Assembly (NCBI GenBank): GCA_003427395.1
Contig: BFEA01000410.1
Span: forward strand, 967,994 to 1,005,002
Length of the DNA stretch: 37,009 bases
Source of the DNA: Chara braunii
Taxonomy: Eukaryota; Streptophyta; Charophyceae; Charales; Characeae
Direction of reading: 5' to 3'
The position numbers and the translations under genes are program-made. Shown piece after piece: positions 8,875-20,811 of the stretch (position 1 is the first letter of the stretch; every line of letters starts with the position of its first letter). The notes under the pieces are model-generated. The model made no database searches. It had not been told where the DNA came from and worked only from the letters and a program-made list of their open reading frames with translations.

Positions 8875-9031
8875 TATAAGAACAAGTGAAAAAATATATG
8901 AAATTTAAATTACTTGCAGGTTTTGTTATGATCTTTCCAAAAAAAATAGTAAATAAAATTTTAAAAATGATTTCAACATTGAAATAGATGGCGGCCGCAA
9001 TTTGACCCATATTTTATTTTTGCGATTCAAC

Positions 9032-9042
9032 CTCTCTCTCTC

Positions 9043-9122
<80 letters not shown>
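9032..9122. repeat. (CT)n microsatellite
   Basis: About 45 CT units with one CCC interruption, followed by a short GC alternation. Confidence 0.98.
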
Positions 9123-9124
<2 letters not shown>

Positions 9125-9132
9125 GCGCGCGC

Positions 9133-9997
9133 GCGCTTGCATGCAATTAGTCCCATTGCTTTGACTACCTTAGGGATGCGTTCCCGCACCCACATGGTAG
9201 ACAATGTATTAGTGGGGAGCGACACGTGCTGGAAACCACGTCCAGAGTCCCACGAACATCGTGAATAAAACATCAACCGGGACCCCACATAGACACACTT
9301 ATGGAGTTGTGTATGGCGAACATGAAAGAACATAAACACGACAAAATCACTACCTTTCTCCAACCACATCAATAAACAAACTACACGCTGGGCAACCCTA
9401 CCCTCACAGTAAGTCAATCAACTCAAGGATCACGGCGGCCTCCTACGGGCAACTATCAGTCCTTCGCAAGCAACAATTGTCCGTTCCATATGGATTGCCC
9501 ACCCCCCCGCAAATTCACCACCCTTCCAACAACCGAACAGACAACGGATGTAACGAAAGATGACAAAATTGACTAAGGGCTATAAAACGTATTTCTGATG
9601 GACTGCAAATACTCCGACAGATTTTTCTTTCGTTTGATCTAACTAGTCATCAGTATGTCAAACAAGATAGTTAAAAGGTTGCCAAAAATAGGTTGTGGGG
9701 TTTGGAGGGGATTTTTCTTGAATTGTTTTCCACAGGGCGACCTGTTGCAGTACATGCTCATATCCCAAGAGACTGGCTGCATTTGAAAAACGAAGGGTGC
9801 AAAGGCTCATCCGGAGGCCTGCACGTCAATTGGTTTGCAAAGGTACCGGTGCTCCGCAAGAGTTCGATTCGACCCTGGAAATGAGACAAGGGACACCAAA
9901 CCACACAATCACTCGCATTTGTGTTAGTTCGAGGACAAATACATCGTAAGTATAAGGAGAGAAAAAACTTTGTGGCGCAATTGCGCAATCCTATGAG
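9133..9997. other. No recognisable gene
   Basis: Unique-looking sequence; the short frames show no domain. I see nothing to annotate. Confidence 0.6.
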
Positions 9998-10175
9998 TCT
10001 CTCTCTCTCTCCTCCCCCCTCTCTCTCTCTCTCAGTGTGTATGTGTGTGTGTGTATGTGTGTGCATGTGTGCATGTGTGCGTGTGTGTGTGTGTGTGTGC
10101 GTGTGTGTGTGAGCACATGTCCCAATATGCAAATATGGCACGTTCATGTATGTCATCTAAATGTGAGAGAGAATG

Positions 10176-10213
<38 letters not shown>

Positions 10214-10228
10214 TACAGACACACACAT
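9998..10228. repeat. Compound CT/GT ... CT/CA microsatellites
   Basis: (CT)n at 9998-10033 passes to (GT)n with GTAT/GCAT variants to 10112. After about 60 bp, (CT)n then (CA)n at 10175-10228. The GT and CA arms are complementary, so the pair could form a cruciform. Confidence 0.95.
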
Positions 10229-12900
10229 CTCTCCCCCCCTTGTTTCATGGGACTTTCTAGTCCTGCCACTGCCATACCCCCATGTTCCATGTTTCTATTC
10301 CTAACTTTTGTTTTTTTTTCTTTCTGTTTTTAATATAGAACCTTATGGCTCTGGCTCTGTTTCCATTATGGGGAGCATCAGTTCGGTTCCTATTCCACCG
10401 GCAAATCAAACGGAAGTACATATCGGACTCACACATGCTCATCCCCTTCACGGTCGGAAAACCCGAGGAACGACATTGATTACTTCCCATCAGAAGGATG
10501 TACCACCCTTCACCCTCGCCGAAGTCAGCTTGATCTCTTAAACTCCTGATTCTAAAACATGGAGGAAAATCCAGTATTCTTATCCCTATAAACTTGCTTA
10601 GTAAGGCCTCATCTAGCCTATTCCCCTCAATTCCTTGACTGTCAGATTTTCATTAAATGCTATAACTATTGACTTGGTCCTCCAACTCAGTTTTTGATAA
10701 ACCCTCAACCCTCTCAGACCTATTTGCTACTGCTCATGGTTGCGATTAAACCCTATCCTCCTTATTAGTTTGTGTTTAGTTGGGACCATGGGGAGCTAAC
10801 TCTAAGATGCATTTCCATAAAATATTGGCTCTACTTGACCCCGGGAACTCTTTCTGTAAACAGTGTCCCATTTCCTAAGTTTTCTCTTGTTATTGGAAGG
10901 AACTTTCGTTTGGAAACTATTTGGGGGTTGACCCTGATACTGTTTTGCTGGCTTAGGAGGGGGTTGTGTGGGTTATTCGTAGATGGGGATGAGGAGGGTT
11001 GGATGGCTTATGTGTTTGGGTGTGTAACAATAAGATTAGGGGGGTAAGGTATGGGATTGGGTTGGATTGTGAGGTTGTAGTAAGGTTGGGTGTGAGTCTG
11101 AGAGTTATGATGGGTGTGAGGGATTGGGGGAGGGATTGCGGTTGTCAGTTCCCTTATACTGGAGATGGTGTCTGTGAGAGTTTGTGGTTTGGAGTACAAT
11201 CTATTTTTGAGAGCCTCTATTGTGTTGTCGTCAGGGGTTGTGCTATTGCGGGGAGGGTGGGGGGGTGTCTGATGTGAATAGAGGAGTGGAAGTTTCGATT
11301 GTGCTTCTAGTCTATCTTTGAGATAGTTACCTATATCGTTTTAGAAGGAATTGGCCCGGATGCTTATTGAGTCAGGTATGCAAATAATTGGCATTGAAAC
11401 TTTACAAGTGATCTATATTGGTTCGTTCCACATTGTGAAGATGTATTTACACCACTTTTCATTTCATAATGTATAATGTATTTATGGATTTGTATTAATA
11501 ATAAAATTGTCGGCATGAGCATGCTGCCACCATATTTGTCAAGAAACACTTCGACCTTCTCCTTGTTTCGCTAGAGATCCCAACAACCTTGCTTGTTTCT
11601 CATGTTAAGAAAAACAATGTTGCTTTATAAAGATGTTAAATTTAAACAATATCGTATCTCTGAGATGAAATGAGTGAATCCTTAACTTTCAAAACATATT
11701 TGACTCGATACTGCAATAAAAACAAAAACTCATATGAAATATGTATTTACTTATTATAGCTTAACATGTACTTGATAGTTCAGTAGTAGGCATGTTTGAT
11801 CTATTTTTTTGGTTTTGGGTGATTGCCTTGATAACAACCACTTTTGTTTCAATTTTTTTAGGTTTGTGTTTCCCTTCATCATGATATTAACTCTTTGACC
11901 AATCAACTTTAAACTGATGAGAGCCAATTTAGGCAAACGAATTTCCACTTTGCCAGTTATGAAGCATATTGAATTTTATCATTTCAAATTTCTTTTTTGG
12001 TTCATTATGTGAACCAATTTTCATAGATGATCATTTCAACATAAAAATTTAAAAATTTTAGATGTTTGATAGAGTTAGAAATTGCTAAAACAAATTTGTT
12101 CAATAATCGACCGATTTTCAAGTCAACACATACCATCCCGATTAACAAAAATACCGAAGTAGTGAAAAAGTCTTGTAAATTATTTGCATGTTGTTGGAGC
12201 ACAGTCTCATTGCTCGTAAACATTTAACCGATAACTTCTCTTGCTTAACTTTGTCAAAGTTTCGTGAGACCTCTTCAATCCACCATTAACACATGTCGAT
12301 AGTGATTCGAAAAGGATCTCGGTTGATTGCATTAGTTAGATTTTCTTTGCACTTCAAGTTCCTCATAACAAACACGAGACTTAACGTGCTCAAAGACTTA
12401 TTTTGGTGCATTTAAGATAGGAGAGTACAAAGAAAGGTAAGGTAAAATGTGATAAAGTTTTTAATTACTCTTTGCACCTCTCTGCTTTTATGAAATGTCT
12501 TCGGTTAGTCTAAGGCTTGTTTAAGTTTGTTCTTTATGAAATTTAGATACGTGTCGAAATTGCACGTCCCTACCTTAATTTCAATAGTTATCAAATATTT
12601 TATTCATATTCTAATTGTCCTATCACCTCGAGGTGCTTATCCAAAATGGTGAGTGAAATGAAGGTTGAATTATGAATAACTAACATATTCCGCATTGAAA
12701 ATAAATACCAAAGTTCATCATTCCCTACGCCATTTTTTGTCGTTGTCTAGAGGATCGAACCAGGTGTGCACAAAAATGGTGGCGTGCACGAGAGTCCTTT
12801 TAGTTGTGTCACTCATGATGTGGCTTAGTATGTCGTAGATGTGTGAAGAGCGGAGTATGACTCTGGTCGTGTGAGTCAATCATACTTCTCATAACTCCCT
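10229..12900. other. No recognisable gene; AT-rich from ~11300
   Basis: 10900-11280 is unusually T/G-rich on the + strand. From 11300 the DNA is AT-rich with short Lys/Leu-rich minus-strand frames (11754-11948, 12005-12223) that show no domain. No long terminal repeats or other structure seen. Confidence 0.55.
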
Positions 12901-14163
12901 AAGACAAAACAGAGCGTTATGAGATTACCTTCACCTAAGGATTTGTTACCAGCCTTACTATCAACTCATATGTGACGATTTTTACATACTATGTTAGAGA
13001 TGGACTAGCCTTGGGCATTGCTTTAATCGTTGCCACATAAGGGAAATGCTTGGTAATATGTCCGAACTACTAACTCGGTTGCAACCCATCACTTAGGGCG
13101 CTGAAGTCCTAAGTCACACCGACTCTATTTTGGGACTCAACTAGCTCCTAGTCGGTGCGAACCTTAAACTCTAAAACTTGCGTTGACTTGCCCAACCTTA
13201 AATATAAGAAGAAGGTATAAATGATCCGTATATAACCAACCAACCCCTTAATAGGTGAGCGATCCCCTTAACGTAAGTTGGGAAGCAACCGTATGTATTT
13301 AAGAGTTGGGCCTAAGCCACACGCCTATCCTACGAAGGGATCTAGTTAGACCAGCATCAAGTAAATAAGTAACAATATGCAGTGTCATTTCATTTGACAA
13401 AAAAAGAAGAAAAAAACACAAGAAGGCACATAGGCTCTTAGCCTAACAATCATAAATGAAAAGTGACAGACTCTTAACCTATATCAGCATAAAAGTGGAA
13501 GGTTGTTTGCCTTTCATTTCAAACCAAAATTGAAGTCTTTGAAACAAGCAAGCGAAAAATAAGATCTCAATTGAGATGTCTAGTTCGAAGCCCTTATGGG
13601 TCAATGTCCATAACAACAAATACAAGTCCTTTCCAATAAGCAGAGCACAATGAAAACTTACTGGTCTGTGGACATGACAAAAAAACATCGCACAATGAAC
13701 AGATAGTCAGCCCTTTGCTCACCTTGATCCACAATCCCCTGAAACCTCTCATAGTCAAGCAGTCATTTTCCTTTCGGTCAATCCTCGATCCGACCTAGTT
13801 ATTCAAAAACCTTTTAGACTGATATAGACCTTTTACTCGAAAAGAGAAAGGTCATTTCCCGAAAGGTTTACTATAGGGAACGAGTATCAGAGAGTAGGTG
13901 AGGATTGAGTCGGCAACCGCAAACAAAATACCCTCTCATATGGACTCAATCGGAGTCCTTTTGGAGTCTCTTTATGGAGATGACATGTTATACACACATA
14001 GGCCTATGCGATCCCCCCCCCCCTTTACTATTTGCACGTCCCTTTGTGGAGTTCACCTGACCTCCAAATCTACTGGAGATGAAAAATCCCGACAACAGTT
14101 CCCATAGGAAAGTGACCTCTCGGAATGTATACCAACCCAAATACAAGAATAAATTCTCATAGG
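12901..14163. other. No recognisable gene; two perfect short stems
   Basis: ACTTAGG (13091-13097) pairs with CCTAAGT (13108-13114), and CACCGACT (13117-13124) with AGTCGGTG (13150-13157), side by side. They lack the CGT-loop core of the 3840-7440 domain. No coding features seen. Confidence 0.5.
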
Positions 14164-14167
14164 TTAA

Positions 14168-14559
14168 ACTACCGTTACCCCTGATAACCTAAAGTTGGAT
14201 TCTCGAAGAGTTAGGGCCGCAGAAAACGGTAGAGCGGCGACCAACAGGTGCAAGCGGGTCCAGTTCCTCAATTTTAAAGCGCAAACTTTGACGATATTTC
14301 ACGCTCGAACGAGTTTACGAAAAAATATAAAAATTTAAGATTTTATAGATTAGATTGTGATTTTTTCAATAAAAATACCAGAAAAAAATTACAAAAATTG
14401 GACCGTGAAATAAATGTCGCGCCGATTCCTCACATTTTCTAATTTTGCCGATCTTCCACGCATGGGCCAAAAGTACCTAAACTTGAGCGATTTTTCATAG
14501 CCCTCTTCAACTTGTGCTACCGGTCCCCCCGACTTTAGGACGGCGGGGGTAATGGTGGT
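14168..14559. mobile_element. TTAA-flanked inverted-repeat element 1
   Basis: The left end ACTACCGTTACCCC and the complement of the right end ACCACCATTACCCC form inverted repeats with two differences, and TTAA lies on both sides (14164-14167, 14560-14563). The termini resemble those of the elements at 19641 and 21815 (ACCACCAGTAC). The 392-bp interior is AT-rich in the middle, non-coding, and shares about 100 bp with 8776-8874. TTAA duplications are typical of the piggyBac superfamily, but these ends do not begin with the usual CCC, so the assignment is tentative. Confidence 0.7.
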
Positions 14560-14563
14560 TTAA

Positions 14564-15223
14564 GCAATTTGAAAGTTGGCTAAGTTCCATGTCTAGTATA
14601 AATCTGAGTAGTGCTTCCTTTGGGAAATCGAGCTCCTCAAGCCTATGCTAGGCCAAAAACAAGAAAGCCAACTCTCGGCCTGAACTTGTAATATCAACAC
14701 GTGACTTGTGTCTATACATCTAAGCTATGACAAAATCTTATAGCACTCCCAAGACAGAGCAGGGAAAAGTAGTTCCCTCCTTTTGATACCTTAATTATAT
14801 TAGTGGCATGAGCAGCATGGAGAGACGGTTAACGGGGGCCCAAATATTCGCCGTTTTCGTTGGCAATTGTGGTGCGAATTTCATCAAAATTTTTAAAAAC
14901 AAACGATATGAGACCATAGTGCAAACATCAAAAAAGGAAATAGGCCAAAAATAATGAAAAAAAAAAAAAAAAAACACTATGAAACCCTAACACAAAGACA
15001 CTGTTCGAGTCAAAATGAAGCGTCCAACGAATTAAAAAAAATGCCAACTTTTTCATTATTGATCCAAACATGTCAAAATTGCACACATGACGTACCCTAA
15101 AGCACATATATATCACACAAAACGAAAAACAAGAAAAAAAGTAAAAAATCAGCACAATACGACAGTTTCAATGCAATTCGGTGCAAAATTCGTCGAAAAT
15201 AACACCCTTGGTTAACCCATATA
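14564..15223. other. No gene; A-rich
   Basis: Contains an A18 run near 14955 and other A-rich patches. GGTTAAC near 14827 and again near 15211 could be the ends of another TTAA element, but the adjoining inverted repeats match poorly. Confidence 0.5.
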
Positions 15224-16155
15224 CATCCCAACCTTGTCCTAGACTACACCTACCTTTACCTTAATATTTACCTACACCTTATCTCCCCTTTACCTTGACC
15301 TTATCCTTTATTTTAGTTTGGATTTAAGTTCGGATCTGAGTGGTGGGTTGCCCTTTCACATGAGAGTTTCCATGACAAAGCCCCACTACATCCCAACCTT
15401 GTCCTAGACTATACCTCCCCCTACCCTTTACTTTAGTCTGGACCCGAGTTACCATTTGATTATGGGTTGCCCTTCCACTTAGGAGTTCCAACGACACCCC
15501 ACCACTACATCCTAACGTTGTCCTATACTATATATACCTTTACCTTAACCTTTACCTACACCTTGACCGAGTAACTTTATCTTTTACTTTAGTTTGGGCC
15601 TGAGTTGGGATACCTTGACCCCTTTACCTTAACATTATCCTTCACTTGAGATGGGATCTGAGTGGTGGATTGCCCTTCCAAGTGGGAATTCCTATGGCAA
15701 TCCCTCACTACATCCCAACCTCGTGCTAAACTATACCTCCCTCTACCTAAACCTTTACCTACACCTTAACCCCTTAACCCCTTAACGTCAACTTTATCTT
15801 TTACTTTAGTTTGGACTCGGGTTGGAATCTAAGCGGTGGGTTGCCCTTCCACGTAAGAGTTCTCACGATAATCCCCCACTACATTCCAACGTTGTCCTAA
15901 ACTATACCTACCTTTACCTTAACCTTTACTACCCCTTGACCATTTTTTCTTATCTTATATTTTACTTTAGTTTGGACCTGAGTTAGGATCTGAGTGGTGC
16001 ATTGCCCTTTCGTATGACAATTCCCACGACGATCACTCACTATATCCCAACATTGTCATAAACTAAATCTCCCTTTACCTTAACCTTTGCCTACATCGTG
16101 ACCCCTTTACCTTAAACCACCACTACCTCCGATTTTGTTTTTGTTGAACCTGAAT
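15224..16155. repeat. Degenerate tandem repeat, ~120-200 bp units
   Basis: Six units begin with CATCCCAACCTTGTCCTA or close variants at about 15224, 15389, 15508, 15711, 15882 and 16043. Each continues with TTTACCTTAACCTTTACCTACACC-type runs, a TTTACTTTAGTTTGGA segment and GGTGGGTTGCCCTTCCA. Unit lengths vary because internal ACCTTTACC blocks gain or lose copies. The array runs into the N gap at 16156, so its true length is unknown. Non-coding. Confidence 0.9.
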
Positions 16156-16385
16156 NNNNNNNNNNNNNNNNNNNNNNNNNNNNNNNNNNNNNNNNNNNNN
16201 NNNNNNNNNNNNNNNNNNNNNNNNNNNNNNNNNNNNNNNNNNNNNNNNNNNNNNNNNNNNNNNNNNNNNNNNNNNNNNNNNNNNNNNNNNNNNNNNNNNN
16301 NNNNNNNNNNNNNNNNNNNNNNNNNNNNNNNNNNNNNNNNNNNNNNNNNNNNNNNNNNNNNNNNNNNNNNNNNNNNNNNNNNNNN
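16156..16385. other. Assembly gap, 230 N
   Basis: Run of 230 N between two repeat arrays. The frame that spans it is meaningless. Confidence 1.
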
Positions 16386-16915
16386 GTCAGGTTGTGCCCT
16401 CAGTGAGGGCGTCTGTCCGATGAAGAAGAACCGGAAAAAGAGAAAAAAAACATCCTTTTATGTTGTGATCGAAGTCCTATACCGAATACTACAGTCCTAA
16501 TGTGAATATCATGTGAATGAGCCAGTTTGTTGCCCCATGTGGAATCCGCCTTGCCTCACTGACAGGCACCAGAAGGACACGAAAATAAGAACAAAAAAAA
16601 CAAAAACAATACCATCCACGTTCCACATATACTGCCCATATATATTATATGAGGTGTCAGTGAGACCTTGCCCTTAGTCAGGGCGTCTGTCTGATGAAGA
16701 AGAAATTAAGAAAAGAAAAAACATCCCCTATGTTGTGATCGCGGTCCGATATAGGAGTCTACAGTACTAGTGTAAGTTTGAGGTGAGTGAGGCAATTTGT
16801 TGCCCCGTGTGGAATCCACCCTGCCTCGCTGGCAGGGCAACACAAGCAATCGAACATAAAAACTTGAAAGGGCAATAACAACACCAATCATGTTCCAGAC
16901 ATAGTGGCTCGATAT
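16386..16915. repeat. Two ~260-bp direct repeat copies
   Basis: Copy 1 (16386-16633, probably cut by the gap) and copy 2 (16656-16915) share GATGAAGAAGAA, TATGTTGTGATCG, GTTTGTTGCCCC.TGTGGAATCC and a GTTCCA-CATA end. Each has a small hairpin at its start, GCCCTC-AGT-GAGGGC in copy 1 and GCCCT-TAGTC-AGGGC in copy 2. No protein recognised. Confidence 0.88.
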
Positions 16916-17984
16916 ATTCCTCAAAACACTGGTGCGAGTTCCACGTTCGTGAGGACTTTTCTCGATATCGTAGTGAACACCTAGGTGCTAAAAAATGAAG
17001 AAGAGCGTCGTAAGCCACAAAATGTTTCAGGGAGTAAAAAATTGGTATAGGCCCGGAGATTCCCCGAATGGGGTAACCCATTGTATTGTCGCCGAATCCA
17101 TAGGCGGGTAAGAGAGAACTTGGTGAACTGAAACATCTTTTTGGCTTTGCAAACTTGTTATCCTATTGAGATTCGATCTATGGACTGAATGGCCTTACTA
17201 ACTCTTTGCATGGTATTGTCGATGATTTTTAAGACTGGTTGTTTCGATTTAACCTCGATCTGTCAACCTATTATAGAATCTATGGTTTTATTTCTGATAC
17301 TTCCATACGTGGTTACTTTAGATGATGTTGGGCTGAATTCAACAATACTTACTATTATAAAGTGTTTTGAGTTTTGAAAAGAGATGCGGTGAGTAAGATC
17401 TTCCTTGTGCTACATGAGACAAATAGCATTGCGTTGCCCTGACACTTAAGCGGCCTCAAACCCCCGATGAGTGCTGGTGGCGACCAACTGAAACCGGTAG
17501 AATCACTATGCCACACTGACTATATCCGTTCAATAGTACATTCTTCCACGATGCTATCTTCTTAGTGGTGCAAACATATTCGAGAGACTTTTTTATTCAA
17601 TCTCGTGTGTTTTTTGCTCTCTATATACATCTTTCCATCTTCTTCTTTCTCCTCTCCCCCCAACCCTAACCTTTTCTTCTCCCTCCTCCTATTCTTCCTC
17701 TCTCTTCTTGTCTTTCTCATGCTTTTCATGCTTGATTGGTAAAAATCATTATTATGTCGGTTGACTGGTCACTACTACTATAATGTGTTCAAAGGTCTTT
17801 TGTGCCTGCTCGATGATGTTAGCCATCTGACACTTTATCACACAAAGTAAACGATGTAGAAATTGCATTATGACCTAGTGACTTCGTTTTCTCTCTTGTT
17901 GTCGCTTCACCTATGATGGTCTATCGTTTGGCTCCGTCAGAGAGTCGACAAAGGAGGAAGAAGAATGTTTAACGCGTGAAAAAA
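16916..17984. other. No recognisable gene
   Basis: Mostly unremarkable. A pyrimidine-rich stretch lies at 17630-17720. A frame reading KEEEECLTREKNE just before 17985 may belong to the pseudogene that follows. Confidence 0.5.
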
Positions 17985-19404
17985 ATGAGAATTGAAGCGG
18001 TAGAGGGAGAAAAAAAACGGGAAGAGTTACATGCACAAATATCAGAGGCGTTGAATAATATGTTGGATCTTGTTTGTGAGAAGTTGGTTGGTAAGACAAA
18101 TAAAGAGAGTGATGATGTTGAGAGCTTGAAAACCGGACTTAAAGAACTATGACGCTCGCACACAAATTCCGTTGGTATCAAGGCAACGAAACAGAAGACA
18201 TAACGAAAAGATTGTAGAATAGTGAAAAAGGCATGAAGGAACAACTACTAACCAACATGACGACTGTGGAAAAAATAACCGTTTCGCTTGATGAAGAGTT
18301 TGCAGCAGTACAAAAGACCCACAATGAGACTATGGTGGAAGTGGGAACATGGCGATAGGAGGCTCATTCACCCAAGTAATAAATGAGGGTGTGCCGCCTG
18401 CAAAAATCTTTCGACATTATCTACGCAACGAAGAGTACCACCACGTGTCATGCAGGTACTTTCACCTTGCTATGTGAGGATGATGAGTGAGCAGTGTCGC
18501 AACCTTATGGAGCGCCACTCAATGAAGGCTCACACTGTTAAGGAGATTGGGTTGAAACAACTCAATAGGAGGAAGGAAGCAAACCAAGACATCGAAAGGT
18601 TGAAACATGCGTTAGCCCGAACGAAAAAGGAGAAGAAGCAACGCACTCCGCTTCCACACTTTTTATCTTGACTTGAGGAAGTCGCACACGGTTGACATCA
18701 TGATTGTGCTATGTCGAAAGCAAGGGGGAACTTTCTCTACCCTGGAGGCAACGAAGGAGGCCATTGTTATTTGACGAGTTGATGCAACCATTGGTGGTAC
18801 TTGTGATGCAGCAAAGTCTAATAGGGCTACGATCGAGGTAATCTATGAGGATGTGGGGAGGTTGGGTTTGATGGTAAGGGCGATGAGTTCGATTCCTGTT
18901 CTTCGTAGGATATTTTTCGAATCCGACTTACCTATGGCGAATAGCTCAACAATACAGTAGGATCAATCTTCGCAGACCTCTTTCGTTGTAAGTATTTACG
19001 CTCTTATGTTATTCTGCCTGACTATGATTGGTCTAATTGCTGCTGGTCAAGTTTCATGGGCCACAAAACTGTGTGGGTATGTTGTTGATTTTTTTTCTAA
19101 TGGTTTTGATCTGGACAAGTATGAAGGACCTCTTGTTTACGTCCTTGCATCTCCGAGGCACAAACATCTATATGTTGGCGGTACTGCTCATGATCTACAT
19201 GCAAAATTGAGGGACATTGTATACAGGGTAGGGGATCTTGCATGAGCGGGTAAAATCTGTTGTAATGAGAAACTCTATAGATGGTTATGTCAGAGCGGTG
19301 TGTATGGTTATGCAACAATTCCTATTTGTGTGTGCTCATCGGATGATGTATTGAACAATGAGCATTTCTTCGTCCATACCTTATTTTCCTCCCAACTCAC
19401 ATGA
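17985..19404 (+). pseudogene. Decayed ORF: coiled-coil segments plus GIY-YIG-like nuclease domain
   Basis: Pieces in order: 55 codons from 17985 rich in Glu/Lys with a heptad-like pattern (EALNNMLDLVCEKL); a charged helical piece near 18220-18355 (TTVEKITVSLDEEFAAVQ); 74 codons at 18450-18671 ending in Lys-rich sequence; then one frame from about 18661 to 19404 with in-frame stops at 18772, 18958 and 19243. Its last 100 codons contain LVYVL, then LYVGGT, then an Arg in the next helix, then LYRWL and NNEHFFV. This spacing fits the GIY-YIG nuclease fold: Tyr in the first strand, Y-[IV]-G in the second, a helix Arg, and a late Glu as metal ligand. The family includes repair enzymes, homing nucleases and Penelope-type retroelement endonucleases. 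No reverse transcriptase lies nearby, so the parent could be a mobile element or an algal gene family. Confidence 0.5.
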
Positions 19405-19640
19405 CGAAATCTCTCGACGTTAACGTTGTTGTCTTGGGAAGATATAACGATCGAAAGTTGCGGGGAAAAAGGTTAACCGACATGATGTTGCCTCATCCAC
19501 GAGGCGACTGATTCAGACTTTTCATTCCCTTGTTGGTGTGACTTATATAGGATCTTGGATTATTATTGGGAACATATTCTTACGAGCTGATCTCTTGTAT
19601 GTCGGGGTAAAGTGTCGACTAATCGATAAAAAAATATTAA

Positions 19641-19841
19641 ACCACCAGTACTTGGCCCAGCTATCGGTCGCGGCGCTTCCCCGTTAACGCGCCATGCCTG
19701 TCGGGCTTCGGGGTACCGGACCACAATGGTTGGAAGCGCCGACCAAAATAAAATTGAAACGACGCCCCAGTGGTTCGCCGAAACTTGGCGCGCAGGGGGT
19801 CAGCCGGTTCGACATCGATAACTGAACCAAGTACTGGTGGT
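19641..19841. mobile_element. TTAA-flanked inverted-repeat element 2
   Basis: Inverted repeats ACCACCAGTACTTGG ... CCAAGTACTGGTGGT are perfect for 15 bp and continue imperfectly to about 26 bp (ending CTATCG / CGATAA). TTAA flanks both sides (19637-19640, 19842-19845). A nested inverted repeat, GGCGCTTCC with GGAAGCGCC, lies inside. GC-rich, 201 bp, no ORF. It sits about 230 bp after the GIY-YIG pseudogene. Confidence 0.87.
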
Positions 19842-19845
19842 TTAA

Positions 19846-20373
19846 GAGTTTGTATGGTTCCTCAATTGTATCCTCCCAATTTCGATTTGATCAATTATGT
19901 ACCCGTAGAGGATGGTTGGTCAATGTTGTTGTTCTTCTTTCTTAGTTCATTGCTTGCGTTCTCAAATGATGCTTACGAACTCTTTCTGGGATATAAAATA
20001 ACCCTTCTTCTCGATCCTCATTGTACAAATGGAGTCTCGAATCCTTGACTTTTTTTTTATGTGATTTATATATTTTGGGAGACAATGACTTACTCTTGTT
20101 TACAATGTATTATTTCTTTAGTTATCCGCTCGGAGTATGATATCCAACTACTGGAAAGATAGGCTATGAAAATTACTTATAACACTACTCTGAACCGTAA
20201 AAGGAAGAGCTAGTTGGTCATGCTTTATCAAGCGCCCGCTTACAAGGGCTGAAGAGGCTCCCCTTCCTTTTTTCTTTTTCCCATCACCCCTGCACAGTCA
20301 ATCCCCTAGGACGCAGGGCAATCAATGCTGGCAGGCTTTTAACTTCCTAAGATATTTTCATACATCGTACATG
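19846..20373. other. No recognisable gene
   Basis: A + frame ending at 20048 has a hydrophobic stretch (MLLFFFLSSLLAF), but its first third lies inside the inverted-repeat element, so I do not call it. Confidence 0.55.
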
Positions 20374-20496
20374 GGAGGTTGGACCCGTTTTTCAGCAGGT
20401 GTGGCTCCCCACTAATAGATGGAGCCTCCCTCACGATACTAGGGGTGTCTGCTCATATCAGCACCCATAGTAGTCTGAAGGGAGTTTTTTTTTTAA
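20374..20496 (+). mobile_element. SINE-like element, copy a
   Basis: Begins GGAGGTTGGACCCG and shares CAGGTGTGGCTCCCCACTAATAGATGGAGCC with copies at 20699 and 28061. Near its 3' end ACTAGGGGTG and CACCCATAGT form a stem around TCTGCTCATATCAG; copy c has the same loop with a different stem. Ends in T/A-rich sequence. Confidence 0.7.
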
Positions 20497-20698
20497 ATAG
20501 GCGGATGTAACTGAGAGGGGGTTTAGGGATTGTCTAGGTAATTCTGTATGGGTTTTGCAAATTGCAACTGGAGTCAATGGGATGATGTAACCTCGCCTAT
20601 AAATAGGCGGACCGTTAATCCCCTCTGAAGAGGGCAATCAACGTTCAAGTTCTTCCGCATGATATGACTGTTTGACATGAGTTCCTCCAGTGGTGTAA

Positions 20699-20811
20699 GT
20701 GGGACGCTGGACCCGGTTTCCAATAGGTGTCGCTCCCCACCAATAGATTGGAGCCATCTATCACTAGCCCCCCAGAACAGAAGGGACCTTTTGTTCTTTA
20801 AAAAAAAAAAA
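20699..20811 (+). mobile_element. SINE-like element, copy b
   Basis: Begins GGGACGCTGGACCCGGTTTCC, continues AGGTGTCGCTCCCCACCAATAGATTGGAGCCATC and ends in A12. It lacks most of the 3' hairpin. The sharp common start and A-rich end fit a short retroposon. No tRNA-type A or B box is evident and no target duplication was found. Confidence 0.7.

Noticed and set aside
13091-13157. Extension of the hairpin domain to 13.1 kb
   Set aside because: Two perfect stems, but without the CGT or ACTCCCGGG cores and with no neighbours of the same type.
14827-15216. Fourth TTAA element between two GGTTAAC sites
   Set aside because: The adjoining sequences match in inverted orientation at only about 11 of 18 positions.
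16135-16500. 121-codon ORF across the gap
   Set aside because: Two thirds of it is N.
18885-18905. GTTCGATTCC resembling a tRNA B box
   Set aside because: No paired T-arm, acceptor stem or A box around it.
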